A stretch of 64,000 nt of DNA from Agromyces archimandritae. GTDB taxonomy: Bacteria > Actinomycetota > Actinomycetes > Actinomycetales > Microbacteriaceae. Position 1 is the first letter of the stretch. Each line of letters starts with the position of its first letter. The position numbers and the translations under genes were made by a program. The notes below the pieces were generated by a model. That model saw nothing but the letters and a program-made list of their open reading frames with translations, was not told the origin of the DNA and did no database searches. The stretch covers positions 1,054,001 to 1,118,000 of the forward strand of contig NZ_CP071696.1 in the NCBI RefSeq assembly GCF_018024495.1, given 5' to 3'. This document shows, piece after piece, positions 42,876 through 52,079 of the stretch.

Positions 42876-44882
42876 TCACGCCGTCGCGGGCCTCGGGTTC
42901 GAACGCGGCGTCTTGCCGTCGATCGGGAGCTGCTTCGAGTCGATGCCGCCGTCGACCATGCCCTCGTCGATCGGCATCTTCTCCTTCGGGAAGGTGATCG
43001 GCGGGATGTCGGAGACCGGACGCTTGTCGCTCGAGAGCCACAGCGGCCGCTCGGGCAGCTTCTTGACGTCCGTGAAGATCTCGGCGATCTGCTTGTGGTC
43101 GAGGGTCTCGTGCTCGAGGAGCTCGGCGGCGAGGTGATCGAGGATGTCGCGGTTGTCGTTCAGCACCTGCCAGGCCTCGTCGTGGGCCTGCTCGATGAGG
43201 CCGCGCACCTCGGTGTCGACGCGCTCGGCGATCTCCTCCGAGTAGTCGCGCTGGTGGCCCATGTCGCGGCCGAGGAAGACCTCGCCCTGCGACTGGCCGA
43301 GCTTGACGGCGCCGACGTTCGCGCTCATGCCGTACTCGGTGACCATCTTGCGGGCCGTGCCCGTGGCCTTCTCGATGTCGTTGGCCGCACCCGTGGACGG
43401 GTCGTGGAAGACGATCTCCTCGGCGACACGGCCGCCCATCGCATAGGTGAGCTGGTCGAGCAGCTCGTTGCGGGTGACCGAGTACTTGTCCTCGAGCGGC
43501 ATGACCATCGTGTAGCCGAGGGCCCGGCCGCGCGGAAGGATCGTGATCTTCGTCACCGGGTCGGTGTAGTTCATCGCCGCCGCGGCGAGGGCGTGGCCGC
43601 CCTCGTGGTAGGCGGTGATGAGCTTCTCCTTGTCCTTCATCACGCGGCTTCGGCGCTGCGGACCGGCGATCACCCGGTCGACGGCCTCGTCGAGGGCGCG
43701 GTTGTCGATGAGCTGCGCGTTCGAGCGCGCTGTGAGCAGCGCGGCCTCGTTCAGCACGTTCGCGAGGTCGGCGCCCGTGAAGCCGGGCGTCTTGCGGGCG
43801 AGCACCTCGAGGTCGACGCCCTGCGCGAGCGGCTTGCCCTTCGAGTGCACCTCGAGGATCTTCTGCCGGCCCTTCAGGTCGGGAGCGTCGACGCCGATCT
43901 GACGGTCGAAGCGGCCCGGGCGCAGCAGCGCCGGGTCGAGGATGTCGGGGCGGTTCGTGGCCGCGATCAGGATGACGTTCGTCTTCGGGTCGAAGCCGTC
44001 CATCTCCACGAGCAGCTGGTTCAGCGTCTGCTCGCGCTCATCGTGGCCGCCGCCGAGTCCCGCGCCGCGGTGCCGGCCGACGGCGTCGATCTCGTCGACG
44101 AAGATGATCGCCGGCGCGTTCTGCTTGGCCTGCTCGAAGAGGTCGCGCACACGGCTCGCACCCACACCCACGAACATCTCGACGAAGTCCGAACCCGAGA
44201 TGGAGTAGAAGGGCACGCCCGCCTCGCCCGCGACGGCGCGTGCGAGCAGCGTCTTGCCGGTGCCGGGAGGGCCGTACAGCAGCACGCCCTTCGGAATCCG
44301 GGCCCCGACGGCCTGGAACTTGGCCGGCTCCTGCAGGAACTCCTTGATCTCGTTCAGCTCCTCGAGCGCCTCGTCGGCGCCGGCGACGTCGTCGAAGGTG
44401 ACCTTCGGCGTCTCCTTCGAGACGAGCTTCGCCTTCGACTTGCCGAACTGCATGACCTTGTTGCCGCCGCCCTGCATGCTCGAGAGCATGATCCAGAAGA
44501 AGACGCCGATGAGCAGCAGCGGCAGCAGGATGCCGAGCATCGAGGTGAACCAGTTCGGCTGCGGGACCTCGTCGTCGAAGCCCTCCTTCGGCGCCGCCTC
44601 GTCGACGGCGGCGATGACGTCGTCGCCGCGCGGCGTCACGTAATAGAACTGGACCTGCTCGCCGAACTCCTCGTCGGCCTTCGTCAGGGTCAGATCGACG
44701 CGGTTCTCGCCGTCGACGATCTTGGCGGCCTCGACCTTGCCGTCCTTCAGGAACTCGAGCCCCTGCTGTGTCGTGACCTCACGGAACCCGGAGGCGGTGA
44801 TGAGGCTGGATCCGATCCACACGGCCACGACCGCGAGCAGGATGTAGATGACCGGCCCGCGCAGGATCTTCTTCATGTTCAT
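42876..44882 (-). CDS. ftsH: ATP-dependent zinc metalloprotease FtsH
   Basis: 668 residues. N-terminal membrane helix, extracytoplasmic domain, second helix ([19 protein letters not shown]), AAA domain (Walker [15 protein letters not shown] with [11 protein letters not shown]) and M41 protease with HEGGH zinc site. It degrades membrane and regulatory proteins. ATG 44882 is chosen; GTG 44891 and ATG 44876 are in frame and no clear ribosome site separates them. Gene order with hpt and folE is conserved in the family. Confidence 0.97.
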   Translation of the reverse strand: MNMKKILRGPVIYILLAVVAVWIGSSLITASGFREVTTQQGLEFLKDGKVEAAKIVDGENRVDLTLTKADEEFGEQVQFYYVTPRGDDVIAAVDEAAPKEGFDDEVPQPNWFTSMLGILLPLLLIGVFFWIMLSSMQGGGNKVMQFGKSKAKLVSKETPKVTFDDVAGADEALEELNEIKEFLQEPAKFQAVGARIPKGVLLYGPPGTGKTLLARAVAGEAGVPFYSISGSDFVEMFVGVGASRVRDLFEQAKQNAPAIIFVDEIDAVGRHRGAGLGGGHDEREQTLNQLLVEMDGFDPKTNVILIAATNRPDILDPALLRPGRFDRQIGVDAPDLKGRQKILEVHSKGKPLAQGVDLEVLARKTPGFTGADLANVLNEAALLTARSNAQLIDNRALDEAVDRVIAGPQRRSRVMKDKEKLITAYHEGGHALAAAAMNYTDPVTKITILPRGRALGYTMVMPLEDKYSVTRNELLDQLTYAMGGRVAEEIVFHDPSTGAANDIEKATGTARKMVTEYGMSANVGAVKLGQSQGEVFLGRDMGHQRDYSEEIAERVDTEVRGLIEQAHDEAWQVLNDNRDILDHLAAELLEHETLDHKQIAEIFTDVKKLPERPLWLSSDKRPVSDIPPITFPKEKMPIDEGMVDGGIDSKQLPIDGKTPRSNPRPATA

Positions 44883-44991
44883 GGTGGTCACAGGCTACCG
44901 TGGCGCTGCTTAAGGGGGTCTGCATGTTCGCTGTCAGCGGGCGCGGAGTCGCGGGCAGGGCCGCTGGGGGCGCCCCGGCATCCACTCGCCG

Positions 44992-45543
44992 TCAGGAATA
45001 CACGTGCGGCGCGAGGATCGCGACGTCGCGCAGGTTGCGATACCGCTCCGCATAATCGAGCCCGTACCCGACGACGAAACGGTTCGGGATGTCGAAGCCG
45101 AGGTACTTGACGTCGACGTCGACCTTCGCGGCGTCGGGCTTGCGGAGCAGGGCGCAGATCTCGACGCTCGCGGCGCCGCGGGAGCGGAGGTTCGCCTGCA
45201 GCCAGCTGAGCGTGAGGCCGGAGTCGATGATGTCCTCGACGATCAGCACGTCGCGGCCGGCGAGGTCGGTGTCGAGATCCTTCAGGATGCGCACCACGCC
45301 GCTTGAGGTCGTGCCGGCGCCGTAGGAGGAGACCGCCATCCAGTCCATCGCGATGTGCGAGCCGAGCTCGCGCGCGAGGTCGGCCATGACCATCACGGCG
45401 CCCTTCAGGACGCCGACGAGGAGGAGATCGCGGCCGGCGTAGTCCTCCTCGATACGACGGGCGAGCTCGGCGAGCTTGCCGTGGATCTGCTGCTCGGTGA
45501 CGAGCACCTCGGTGAGGTCCGCCTCGATCTCGGTGGCGTGCAT
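44992..45543 (-). CDS. hpt: Hypoxanthine phosphoribosyltransferase
   Basis: 183 residues. PRPP loop VLIVEDIIDSGLTL, DWMAVSSYGAGTTSSG flexible loop, and PNRFVVGYGLDYAERYRNL near the end. Purine salvage. It follows tilS on the same strand, the usual tilS-hpt-ftsH block. Confidence 0.96.
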   Translation of the reverse strand: MHATEIEADLTEVLVTEQQIHGKLAELARRIEEDYAGRDLLLVGVLKGAVMVMADLARELGSHIAMDWMAVSSYGAGTTSSGVVRILKDLDTDLAGRDVLIVEDIIDSGLTLSWLQANLRSRGAASVEICALLRKPDAAKVDVDVKYLGFDIPNRFVVGYGLDYAERYRNLRDVAILAPHVYS

Positions 45544-45621
45544 GCGCTCCCCTTCTCGCGTCGACTCGCCCGTTCGGCCGACCCGTCGAGTTTATCGCGG
45601 GCGGTTCGCGACCCCGTCCGC

Positions 45622-46686
45622 TCAGTGGTCGTGCGGCAGGATCTCGGTCGAACCGGTGGTGCTGAACACGAGGTGCCCGCGGGCGCGGGTGACGCGCACG
45701 CCCTGCGGCAGTTCGATGGGCCCCTGCCCGTGCCAGTCGGTGACGAGCCGGGCGACGTCGAGGGTCTGCGCCCGGCTCAGGTGCAGGCCGAACTCGCTCG
45801 CGGCGACGAGGCGCACGATCCGCTGCCGGATCGCCGCCGGGCTCGCGTCGAGGGCCGCGACCGAGACGGCGATGCCGGCCTCGGCCGGTTCGACGATCTC
45901 CTCGATGAACTCCTCGATCTGGTGGGCGAGGGCCGCCTCGTCCTCCCGCAGCTGTTCGGCGGTGCGGGCGAGGGCGTCGGCGATGCCGGGCCCGAGTTCG
46001 GCCTCGAGCACGGGCAGCACCCGTTCTCGCACGCGCACGCGCGCGTACGCGGGGTCGGTGTTGTGCGGGTCGTCCCAGGGTTCGAGTCCGGCGTCGAGGC
46101 AGGCCTGCCGGGTGTCGGCGCGGTGGATGCCGAGGAGCGGCCGGAGCAGCACGGCGCCGCCGCGTTCGGCGCGCACCGGCATCCCCTGCAGGCTCGCCGC
46201 CCCCGCCCCGCGCGCGAGACCGAGCAGCACGGTCTCGGCCTGATCGTCGAGGGTGTGCCCGAGGAGCACCGCGGCCGCCCCGTGTTCGCGGGCCGCGGCC
46301 GCGAGGGCGTCGTAGCGGGCCGTGCGCGCCGCCGCTTCGGGGCCGCCCGCGGCATCCACCCGCACCCGGCGGACCTCGACCGGGCCCAGGCCGAGACCGC
46401 GCGCGGCGGCCGCGGCGCGTTCGGCGACCTCGGCCGAGCCGGCCTGCAGCCCGTGGTCGACGACGACGGCGCCCGCGGTGAGACCGGCACGCGGCGCCTC
46501 GAATGCGGTCGCCGCCGCGAGGGCCAGGGAATCGGCCCCGCCCGAGAGGGCGACGAGCACGAGGGAGCCCTCCGGCATCCGCTCACGGGCGAAGGCGTCG
46601 CGGACGGCGCGGCGCACATCGGCGACGGGCGGCGTGAGGCGCGGCCGGCCGGCCGGCCGATCCGACTGAGGCGCGTGCGAAGGCAT
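45622..46686 (-). CDS. tilS: tRNA(Ile)-lysidine synthase
   Basis: 354 residues. PP-loop [16 protein letters not shown], then [19 protein letters not shown] and [22 protein letters not shown]. It modifies the AUA-decoding tRNA-Ile. ATG at 46686 is chosen over a TTG one codon earlier; AAGG lies 7 bases upstream. Divergent from ppa with a 68-bp shared promoter region. Confidence 0.95.
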   Translation of the reverse strand: MPSHAPQSDRPAGRPRLTPPVADVRRAVRDAFARERMPEGSLVLVALSGGADSLALAAATAFEAPRAGLTAGAVVVDHGLQAGSAEVAERAAAAARGLGLGPVEVRRVRVDAAGGPEAAARTARYDALAAAAREHGAAAVLLGHTLDDQAETVLLGLARGAGAASLQGMPVRAERGGAVLLRPLLGIHRADTRQACLDAGLEPWDDPHNTDPAYARVRVRERVLPVLEAELGPGIADALARTAEQLREDEAALAHQIEEFIEEIVEPAEAGIAVSVAALDASPAAIRQRIVRLVAASEFGLHLSRAQTLDVARLVTDWHGQGPIELPQGVRVTRARGHLVFSTTGSTEILPHDH

Positions 46687-46754
46687 CAAGTAACCTTATT
46701 GCGCCGTGCGCGCGCGAAGCAGCCGACGGACCCATCACGCATCGAGGAGACACC

Positions 46755-47240
46755 ATGGGCGAGTACGCCGCCGTCATCGAGATCCCCAAGGGGAGCCGCA
46801 ACAAGTACGAGGTCGACCACGAGAGCGGCCGGGTGTTCCTGGACCGCGTGCTCTACACCGGTTTCGTCTACCCCACCGACTACGGCTTCTTCGAGAATAC
46901 GCTCGGCGACGACGGCGACCCGCTGGACGTGCTCGTGCTGCTCGAGTACCCGCTGTTCCCCGGCGTGGGCGTGAAGGTGCGCCCGGTCGGCGTCTTCCAC
47001 ATGACCGACGACGGCGGCGGCGACGCGAAGGTCATCGCGGTGCCGGCCGGCGACCCGCGCTGGAACCACATCCAGGACGTCGAGGACATCCCCGAGTACA
47101 CGCGCAAGGAGATCGAGCACTTCTTCGAGCACTACAAGGACCTCGAGCCCGGCAAGTGGGTCAAGACCGAAGGCTGGGCGAACGCGGCCGAGGCCGAGGC
47201 GCTCATCCAGAAGGCGATCGAGGCCTTCCCCGGTCACTGA
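46755..47240 (+). CDS. ppa: Inorganic pyrophosphatase
   Basis: 161 residues, full-length family I enzyme. [13 protein letters not shown], the metal site [10 protein letters not shown] and [15 protein letters not shown] are diagnostic. GAGGAG stands before the ATG. A block of long inverted and direct repeats follows immediately. Confidence 0.97.
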   Translation: MGEYAAVIEIPKGSRNKYEVDHESGRVFLDRVLYTGFVYPTDYGFFENTLGDDGDPLDVLVLLEYPLFPGVGVKVRPVGVFHMTDDGGGDAKVIAVPAGDPRWNHIQDVEDIPEYTRKEIEHFFEHYKDLEPGKWVKTEGWANAAEAEALIQKAIEAFPGH

Positions 47241-47270
47241 CCCCCGGCGGTCGAGGAGGCACACGTCTCA

Positions 47271-47481
47271 CCGCCGGTCGAGTAGGCGCGCCGGCGCCGT
47301 ATCGAGACCCACGTCCCACCCGCCGGTCGAGTAGGCGCGCCGGCGCCGTATCGAGACCCGGTGCCCGCCTCGTGGAGGTCTCGATACGCTCCTGCGTCAC
47401 TACTCGACCGACGGAGGGCTGCTACCGACAGGGATGCCCACCCGCCGGTCGAGTAGGCGCGCCGGCGCCGTATCGAGACCC
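47271..47481. repeat. 40-bp repeat family: three direct copies and one inverted copy
   Basis: Direct copies at 47271-47310, 47320-47359 and 47442-47481, each CCGCCGGTCGAGTAGGCGCG... ending CGTATCGAGACC; an inverted, diverged copy at 47378-47415 (GGTCTCGATACGCTCC...CTCGACCGACGG). A degenerate fifth lies near 47245-47270. From memory, GGTCTCGATAC...CTACTCGACC repeats are widespread in Microbacteriaceae. They fill the space between the convergent ppa and NlpC/P60 genes and may act as terminators. Confidence 0.9.
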
Positions 47482-47492
47482 GGTACCCGGGC

Positions 47493-48827
47493 TCAGCCGG
47501 CGGGCCGGGCCGCGGCCGCCGGACTCCCCCAGATGAAGTACTCGCGCACGGGAACACCCTCGCGCGGGGCTTCGAGGATGGATCCGCCGCCGAGATATAT
47601 GGCCACGTGGTAATAGTCGCCGTCGCCGCCCCAGAACAGCAGATCCCCGCGCTGGATCTCGCCGAGGCCGACGGCCTTGCCTTGCCCGGCGAGCGTGGAG
47701 AACTGGTTCGTCGCCGAGTGGGTGCCGATGGAGATGCCCGCTTGGGCATATGCCATCATCGACAGCCCCGAGCAGTCCCAGACGTCGGGGCCGGCGCCGC
47801 CGAGCACGTACGGTTCGCCGATCTGCGCGGCGGCGAAGGCGATCGCGGTCTCGACCGCCCCGAGGTCGGGGGCGGGGGCCGGCGCGGGAGCCGGGGCGGG
47901 CCCGGGAGCCGGGGCCGGCGCAGGCCCAGGTGCCGGTGCCGGATCGCCCGCACCCGGGGCCGGTGCGGGATCCCCGCCCGCGCTCTCCTCGGCGGCGCGC
48001 CGTTCCCGCTCGGCCTGCGCGGCGAGCGCCCGTTCGCGCTCCTGCCCTTCGGCGCGCTCCTGCTCGAGCGCGGCCGTCGTGTCCTTCAGGCGTGCGAGCT
48101 GCGCGTAGAGCTGCGTCGAGCGCTGCTGTTGTTCGGCGAGGGCGGCATCGGCGCGTTCCGCGGCGGCGTTCGCGGCATCCGCCCGCGCCTCCGCCTCGGC
48201 AGCGAGGCGTTGACGTTCCGCGGTCGCGGCCGCCGCCTGCTCACCGAGGGAATCGGCGGCATTGCGATCCTGCGCGGCCTGCTCCGCGATCTGCTGCGAA
48301 CGCCTGCCGAGGGCCGTCGCGGTGCCGAGCCCGCGCAGCAGCCCGTCGGCATCCTCCTCGGCGAGCACGAGCGCCGCCGACAGGTCTCCGCCCGCCGTCT
48401 TCGCGAGGTGCGCGGCGATGAGGCCCGCACGCATCCGCGAGGTCTCGGCGGCTTCTTCGGCATCCGCCGCCTGCTCGCGGAGTTCGCGTTCGCGGTCGGC
48501 GGCCCCGTCGCGGGCGACGACCGTCTTGCGGTACGCCTCGCCCGCCTTCATCGCCTCGATGGATGCCGCCTCCGACGCCTCCCGCAGGCCGGCGAGCAGC
48601 CCGTCGATGCGGTCGATCTCGGTCTGGGTGGCGCGTTCGTCCTGCTTGGCGGCCTCGATCTCATCCCAGCTCGGGTAGTCCTCGGCGAGCGCCGGAGCCG
48701 CGATGCCGAGCGATGCGGTGACGGCGCCGATCGCCGTGCCGACCGCGGCCGTGCGCCGGCGGCGGCCCGCCGGCCGGGCACCCGCGGCTCGGTTGCGGCG
48801 ACCGAGGCGACCGAACCGCTCAGCCAA
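47493..48827 (-). CDS. Secreted NlpC/P60 endopeptidase with coiled-coil N-terminus
   Basis: 444 residues from a TTG start overlapping the M23 gene stop by 8 bases. A long basic signal peptide ends APALA before EDYPSWDEIEAAK. A coiled coil follows (about residues 55-310), then a PAPAPGP-rich linker and an NlpC/P60 domain with catalytic Cys (VWDCSGLSMMAYAQAG) and His (DYYHVAIYLGGG). Likely cuts peptidoglycan stem peptides during division, like RipA. The mature N-terminus matches that of the neighbouring M23 protein, so the two share an ancestral regulatory part. Confidence 0.88.
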   Translation of the reverse strand: MAERFGRLGRRNRAAGARPAGRRRRTAAVGTAIGAVTASLGIAAPALAEDYPSWDEIEAAKQDERATQTEIDRIDGLLAGLREASEAASIEAMKAGEAYRKTVVARDGAADRERELREQAADAEEAAETSRMRAGLIAAHLAKTAGGDLSAALVLAEEDADGLLRGLGTATALGRRSQQIAEQAAQDRNAADSLGEQAAAATAERQRLAAEAEARADAANAAAERADAALAEQQQRSTQLYAQLARLKDTTAALEQERAEGQERERALAAQAERERRAAEESAGGDPAPAPGAGDPAPAPGPAPAPAPGPAPAPAPAPAPDLGAVETAIAFAAAQIGEPYVLGGAGPDVWDCSGLSMMAYAQAGISIGTHSATNQFSTLAGQGKAVGLGEIQRGDLLFWGGDGDYYHVAIYLGGGSILEAPREGVPVREYFIWGSPAAAARPAG

Positions 48828-50184
48828 TGAACACCCCGCGCGCGGCCATGAACGACACCGGATCGATCCGATCCCAGCCCTCGTAGACCTCGAAATGCAG
48901 ATGACAGCCGGTCGACGCACCGGTGGTGCCCGTCCAGGCGATCTGCTGGCCCGCTCCGACCCACTGGCCCGGCCCGACGAGGATCCCGCCGTCGACGATA
49001 TGCGCATACCCGGTCGAGATGCCGCCGCCGTGATTCACCTTCACGAAGTTGCCGTAGCTGCCCGACCAGCCCGCGAACTCGACGGTGCCGCTGTTGGCCG
49101 CGAAGATCGGGGCCCAGCATCCCGTGCCGATATCGGTCGCGTAGTGGAACGGAGCGGAGCAGTAGCCGTTCTCGCAGATGACCTCTCGCGGCCCGTAATC
49201 GCCCGTGATGCCGCCGGATGCCGGAAGCGCCCACCCGCTCGTCGCGACAGCCGCCGGGCCGCCGTTCTCCAGGGCCTCCTGCCGGCGGCGCTCCTCTTCC
49301 TTGCGGCGGCGCTCCTCCTCTTCCTTGCGCTTGCGCTCGCCCTCCTCGTACTGGGCGACCGTCTTCTTCTCGGCGCTCTGCAGGAACTTCAGCTGCTCTT
49401 CGAGGCGGATCTTCTGCTTCTCGGACTCGGCGAGGGCCGCCTCGGCCTTCTGCTGGGCGGCGATCGCCCGCTGCAGCGCCTCTTCGGCTGCCTTGCGCAG
49501 CTTCTCCTGCTCGCCGCGCGCGACCTCGGCCTGATCGGCGAGGGACGCGGCGTTGTTCTGCGCCTGCGTGGCCTCTTCGTAGATGCCCGAGGTGCGCTCG
49601 ACCATCTTCTCCATGTTGCCGAGCTTGGACAGCAGCGCCTGCGCGCCGGTCTCGGAAGCTCCCTCGAGGAGCAGGTTCACCGACAGATCGGTGCCGCCCG
49701 AGCGATACAGCTGCGCCGCGACCTGGCCCGCGTTCTGCTCCGCCTCGGCAGCCTCGGCGGCGCTCTCATCGGCCTGCGCCTGGATTTCGGCCGCGCGACG
49801 GGTCGCCTCGTCATACGCCTGCTGCGCCTCGAACAGTTCATCGGTGCGACGCTCCGCCTCGGCACGCGTGACGGCGACGTTGTCTTCGAGCTGGCCGATG
49901 AGCGACTTGATCTCGGAGACGGCCTCTTTGCCGGCCTTGGTGTCGGACTTCGCCTGCTCGACGTCGTCCCAGCTCGGGTAGTCGGCGGCCCACGCCGCGG
50001 GGCCGGCGACGTTCGGCAGGGTCGCGATGAGCACCGCGGCGAGGATCGCGGCGATGCCGCGCCTGCTGCGCGTCGCGCGGGGCTTCGTGCCGGGGCGCCT
50101 CGTGCCGGGGCGCCTGTGCCGGGGGCTCGCTCCGGCCGGCGGCCGGGCTCGCCGGTCCGTCTCGGTCGCTGCGATTCGGTGCAT
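48820..50184 (-). CDS. Secreted M23 (LytM-type) peptidase with coiled-coil N-terminus
   Basis: 454 residues. Arg-rich signal peptide ending GPAAWA before ADYPSWDDVEQAK, an EnvC-like coiled coil (about 75-320, with KRKEEEERRRKEEERRR), and a LytM domain with HYATDIGTG (HxxxD) and CHLHFEVYEG (HxH). All zinc ligands are present, so it is probably an active endopeptidase rather than an activator. It is the upstream gene of the pair with the NlpC/P60 protein. Confidence 0.9.
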   Translation of the reverse strand: MHRIAATETDRRARPPAGASPRHRRPGTRRPGTKPRATRSRRGIAAILAAVLIATLPNVAGPAAWAADYPSWDDVEQAKSDTKAGKEAVSEIKSLIGQLEDNVAVTRAEAERRTDELFEAQQAYDEATRRAAEIQAQADESAAEAAEAEQNAGQVAAQLYRSGGTDLSVNLLLEGASETGAQALLSKLGNMEKMVERTSGIYEEATQAQNNAASLADQAEVARGEQEKLRKAAEEALQRAIAAQQKAEAALAESEKQKIRLEEQLKFLQSAEKKTVAQYEEGERKRKEEEERRRKEEERRRQEALENGGPAAVATSGWALPASGGITGDYGPREVICENGYCSAPFHYATDIGTGCWAPIFAANSGTVEFAGWSGSYGNFVKVNHGGGISTGYAHIVDGGILVGPGQWVGAGQQIAWTGTTGASTGCHLHFEVYEGWDRIDPVSFMAARGVFIG

Positions 50185-50505
50185 TGCATTCCCCGTCCAG
50201 GCGGGCCGGCCGGCCCGCTCGAGTCGCTCGTTCAGGCAAGAACGCGACCCACGGTAACAACGCGCGGCGGCCGCCTCGGGGATTTCCGAACCGCGCGCCG
50301 GGAACCCGTTCCGGGTGCGGATGCCCTGGCGCGACCCCGATTCGCGGGCGGCGCGGCCCTGTTCCGGGGGCGCGGTCGGCGGGCGTTCCGGGGGCATCCC
50401 CGCCCCTCCGAACGAGCCCGCTGCAGCGGCCAGCGCCCTCGTTTTGGAATCTCGCGTTCGACCACGTATGCTTGGCTGTCGGCGGTTGTGCCAGTCACAA
50501 CCTCC
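50185..50505. other. 321-bp region between M23 gene and tRNA cluster
   Basis: Divergent promoter region. The tRNA promoter is at its right end; nothing else is clear apart from GGATGCC words near 50322. Confidence 0.6.
50444..50472 (+). promoter_or_regulatory. Promoter of the tRNA-Glu/Asp cluster
   Basis: TTGGAA, 17 bp, TATGCT; the transcription start would be about 27 bp before tRNA-Glu. Its -35 matches that of the tRNA-Ser promoter (TTGGAC). Confidence 0.75.
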
Positions 50506-50578
50506 GGCCCCATCGTTTAGCGGCCTAGGACACCGCCCTTTCACGGCGGCAGCACGGGTTCGAATCCCGTTGGGGTCA
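50506..50578 (+). tRNA. tRNA-Glu(TTC)
   Basis: Acceptor GGCCCCA/TGGGGTC with discriminator A; anticodon stem CCGCC/GGCGG with loop CTTTCAC, anticodon TTC; T arm CGGGTTCGAATCCCG. CCA not encoded. Confidence 0.95.
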
Positions 50579-50608
50579 CTGAACGGAACGTACAACTGAA
50601 TATCTCCT

Positions 50609-50682
50609 GGCCCTGTAGCGCAGTTGGTTAGCGCGCCGCCCTGTCACGGCGGAGGTCGCGGGTTCAAGTCCCGTCAGGGTCG
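50609..50682 (+). tRNA. tRNA-Asp(GTC)
   Basis: Acceptor GGCCCTG/CAGGGTC, discriminator G; anticodon loop CTGTCAC with GTC; T arm CGGGTTCAAGTCCCG. Confidence 0.95.
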
Positions 50683-50692
50683 CCGAGGCGAC

Positions 50693-50730
50693 AAGCCCTT
50701 TCCCATTACGAGAAGGGGCTTTCTCCTTCT
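50693..50730 (+). terminator. Terminator between tRNA-Asp and tRNA-Phe
   Basis: AAGCCCTTTC pairs with GAAGGGGCTT (one G-U) and is followed by a T-rich stretch (TCTCCTTCT). Confidence 0.65.
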
Positions 50731-50752
50731 CGCGGCGGCATCGTCTGCCCGA

Positions 50753-50828
50753 GGCTCTGTAGCTCAGTTGGTAGAGCGTTCGACTGAAAATCGAAAGGTC
50801 ACCGGATCGATGCCGGTCGGAGCCACCA
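50753..50828 (+). tRNA. tRNA-Phe(GAA)
   Basis: Acceptor GGCTCTG/CGGAGCC, discriminator A, encoded CCA; anticodon stem TTCGA/TCGAA with loop CTGAAAA, anticodon GAA; T arm CCGGATCGATGCCGG. Confidence 0.95.
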
Positions 50829-50832
50829 TCGA

Positions 50833-50859
50833 AACCCCCGGCCCCGCCGGGGGTTTTTT
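50833..50859 (+). terminator. Strong intrinsic terminator after tRNA-Phe
   Basis: 10-bp stem AACCCCCGGC/GCCGGGGGTT, 3-base loop and a run of six T. The only canonical terminator with a full T-run in the window. Confidence 0.9.
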
Positions 50860-51045
50860 CGTTTCCCGGTGTGCTGAGATCCGGGGCCGACAGCCCGTCG
50901 CCTCGATCAGCCGCGAGCTAAGCCCGATCGGTCCGCGGTCTGCACTGCAAATCGGTCCACGGTCTGCGTTGCCCTCTCGCCCTACTGCTGCGCACCTCTG
51001 CGCCGCGCCCGCGCGTACGCCCCCCTACATGCCCGCCAAGGTTCC

Positions 51046-51105
51046 GGAGATCGCCACGGATTCGGATGGAAATGGACGAATCCATCCGAATCCGTGGCGA
51101 TCTCC
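51046..51105. repeat. Palindromic dispersed repeat, copy D
   Basis: Perfect 25-bp arms starting GGAGATCGCCACGGATTC, with a 10-base loop. Confidence 0.93.
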
Positions 51106-51282
51106 GAATCCGTGGGTGAGCACCGAGACCAGGTGAGCGCCGAGGCAGGGGCTGGTTCCGAGGCCGGGGCCGACTCCGAGCCCGCGGTGAGCTCCGAGCC
51201 CGCGGCGGGCGGCGCCTCCGTGCAGCCGTTCTTCGCGAACGCTGCAACTGAATTCAGGCCATCGTGGTCGTCCGCCGGTCAC

Positions 51283-51329
51283 GTCGGCCTGCTTTCGGTG
51301 ACAGTCCGCCAGTTCAGCCTGCTTTCGCG
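51283..51329. repeat. 30-bp-period repeat element, locus 3
   Basis: GTCGGCCTGCTTTCGGTGAC and TTCAGCCTGCTTTCGCG start 30 bp apart, matching the loci at 33148 and 34203. Confidence 0.88.
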
Positions 51330-51462
51330 CATCCCACCGCCCCGGCTGCGGCCGTGTGACCTGCGACGGCCGCATCAGCAGCGCAGCAGGCGCAAGGTGA
51401 TGGAACACTTCTGTTCCGCTTCCCGTATATGGAACGAATCGCTTCCACGCCGCCAGGGCTTC

Positions 51463-51522
51463 GGAGATCGCCACGGATTCGGATGGATTCAGGCATTTCC
51501 ATCCGAATCCGTGGCGATCTCC
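51463..51522. repeat. Palindromic dispersed repeat, copy E
   Basis: The same perfect 25-bp arms as copy D, with a different 10-base loop (TTCAGGCATT). Confidence 0.93.
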
Positions 51523-51573
51523 GGAACCGTGGTGGGCTCCCCGCGCCACGCCGTAGGGCTAGGACGGACGCGG

Positions 51574-51690
51574 TGCCGGGCGCAGGCGGGTGCGATGCCG
51601 GGCGCAGGCGGGTGCGATGCCGGGCTCAGGCGGGTGCCGGGCTCAGGCAGACGCAGTGCCGGGCTCAGGCGGCTGCGGCGCCGGCTCAGG
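51574..51690. repeat. Degenerate short tandem array (GATGCCGGGCGCAGGCGGGT-like)
   Basis: Units of about 20-24 bases containing GCCGGGC[G/T]CAGGCGG repeat five or six times and run up to the stop of the SGNH remnant. Confidence 0.75.
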
Positions 51691-52079
51691 CGGGGACGGC
51701 GTCGGCGACGAGGGAGGCCCAGCTGCGGTAGCCGAGGGCGGAGGGGTGGAAGCCGTCGCGTGCGAAGAAGTCGGGGCCCATATCGAGTTCGACGGTCGAG
51801 TCGACCCAGGTGACGCCGGGGCGGTCGCAGATGCGGCGCGAGACGGCATCCACTGCGGCGGCCCGGCCGGCGAGGTAGCGGCGAAGCGTGCGCGGGAACG
51901 CTTCGAAACGCTCGAACGGCGGGATGCCGGCCACGAACACGTGCGACGAGCGGGCAGTGAGGTCGTCGAGGATCCCGGACAGGTCGATGCCCCAGTCGGC
52001 GGGCAGGCGGGGCCATGACGGTGTTCGCGCGCATGCGCCGGCCCTGCAGGGCGGCGATCGGGAGCATGAGGGGGTTCAT
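51686..52079 (-). pseudogene. SGNH/GDSL hydrolase remnant with internal deletion and frameshift
   Basis: The C-terminal half is well conserved (HVFVAGIPPFERFEAFPRTL ... FFARDGFHPSALGYRSWASL, with the SGNH block V DxxHP). The ATG at 52079, overlapping the upstream stop, starts a typical N-terminus (MNPLMLPIAALQGRR) in a different frame. The two parts join near 52010, and the blocks that should carry the catalytic GDS serine and the G-N residues are absent. In-frame protein from 51940 would be only 84 residues. It looks like a dead gene. Confidence 0.7.

Larger units (their letters stand above)
50863..51685. other. 823-bp repeat-rich intergenic region, no gene
   Basis: It contains palindrome copies D and E, the third 30-bp-period element, a Ser/Ala-like run near 51140-51210 and a GCGGGTGCGATGCCGGGC-type degenerate tandem at about 51574-51690. 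No frame has gene-like codon use. It separates the tRNA cluster from the decayed SGNH gene. Confidence 0.7.

Noticed and set aside
47271..47481. CRISPR-like array of regularly spaced repeats after ppa
   Set aside because: Spacing is irregular, one copy is inverted, there are no unique spacers of constant length and no cas genes.
50863..51685. Integrated element next to the tRNA-Phe gene
   Set aside because: No integrase, no phage genes and no duplicated tRNA 3' end was seen; the region is repeats only.
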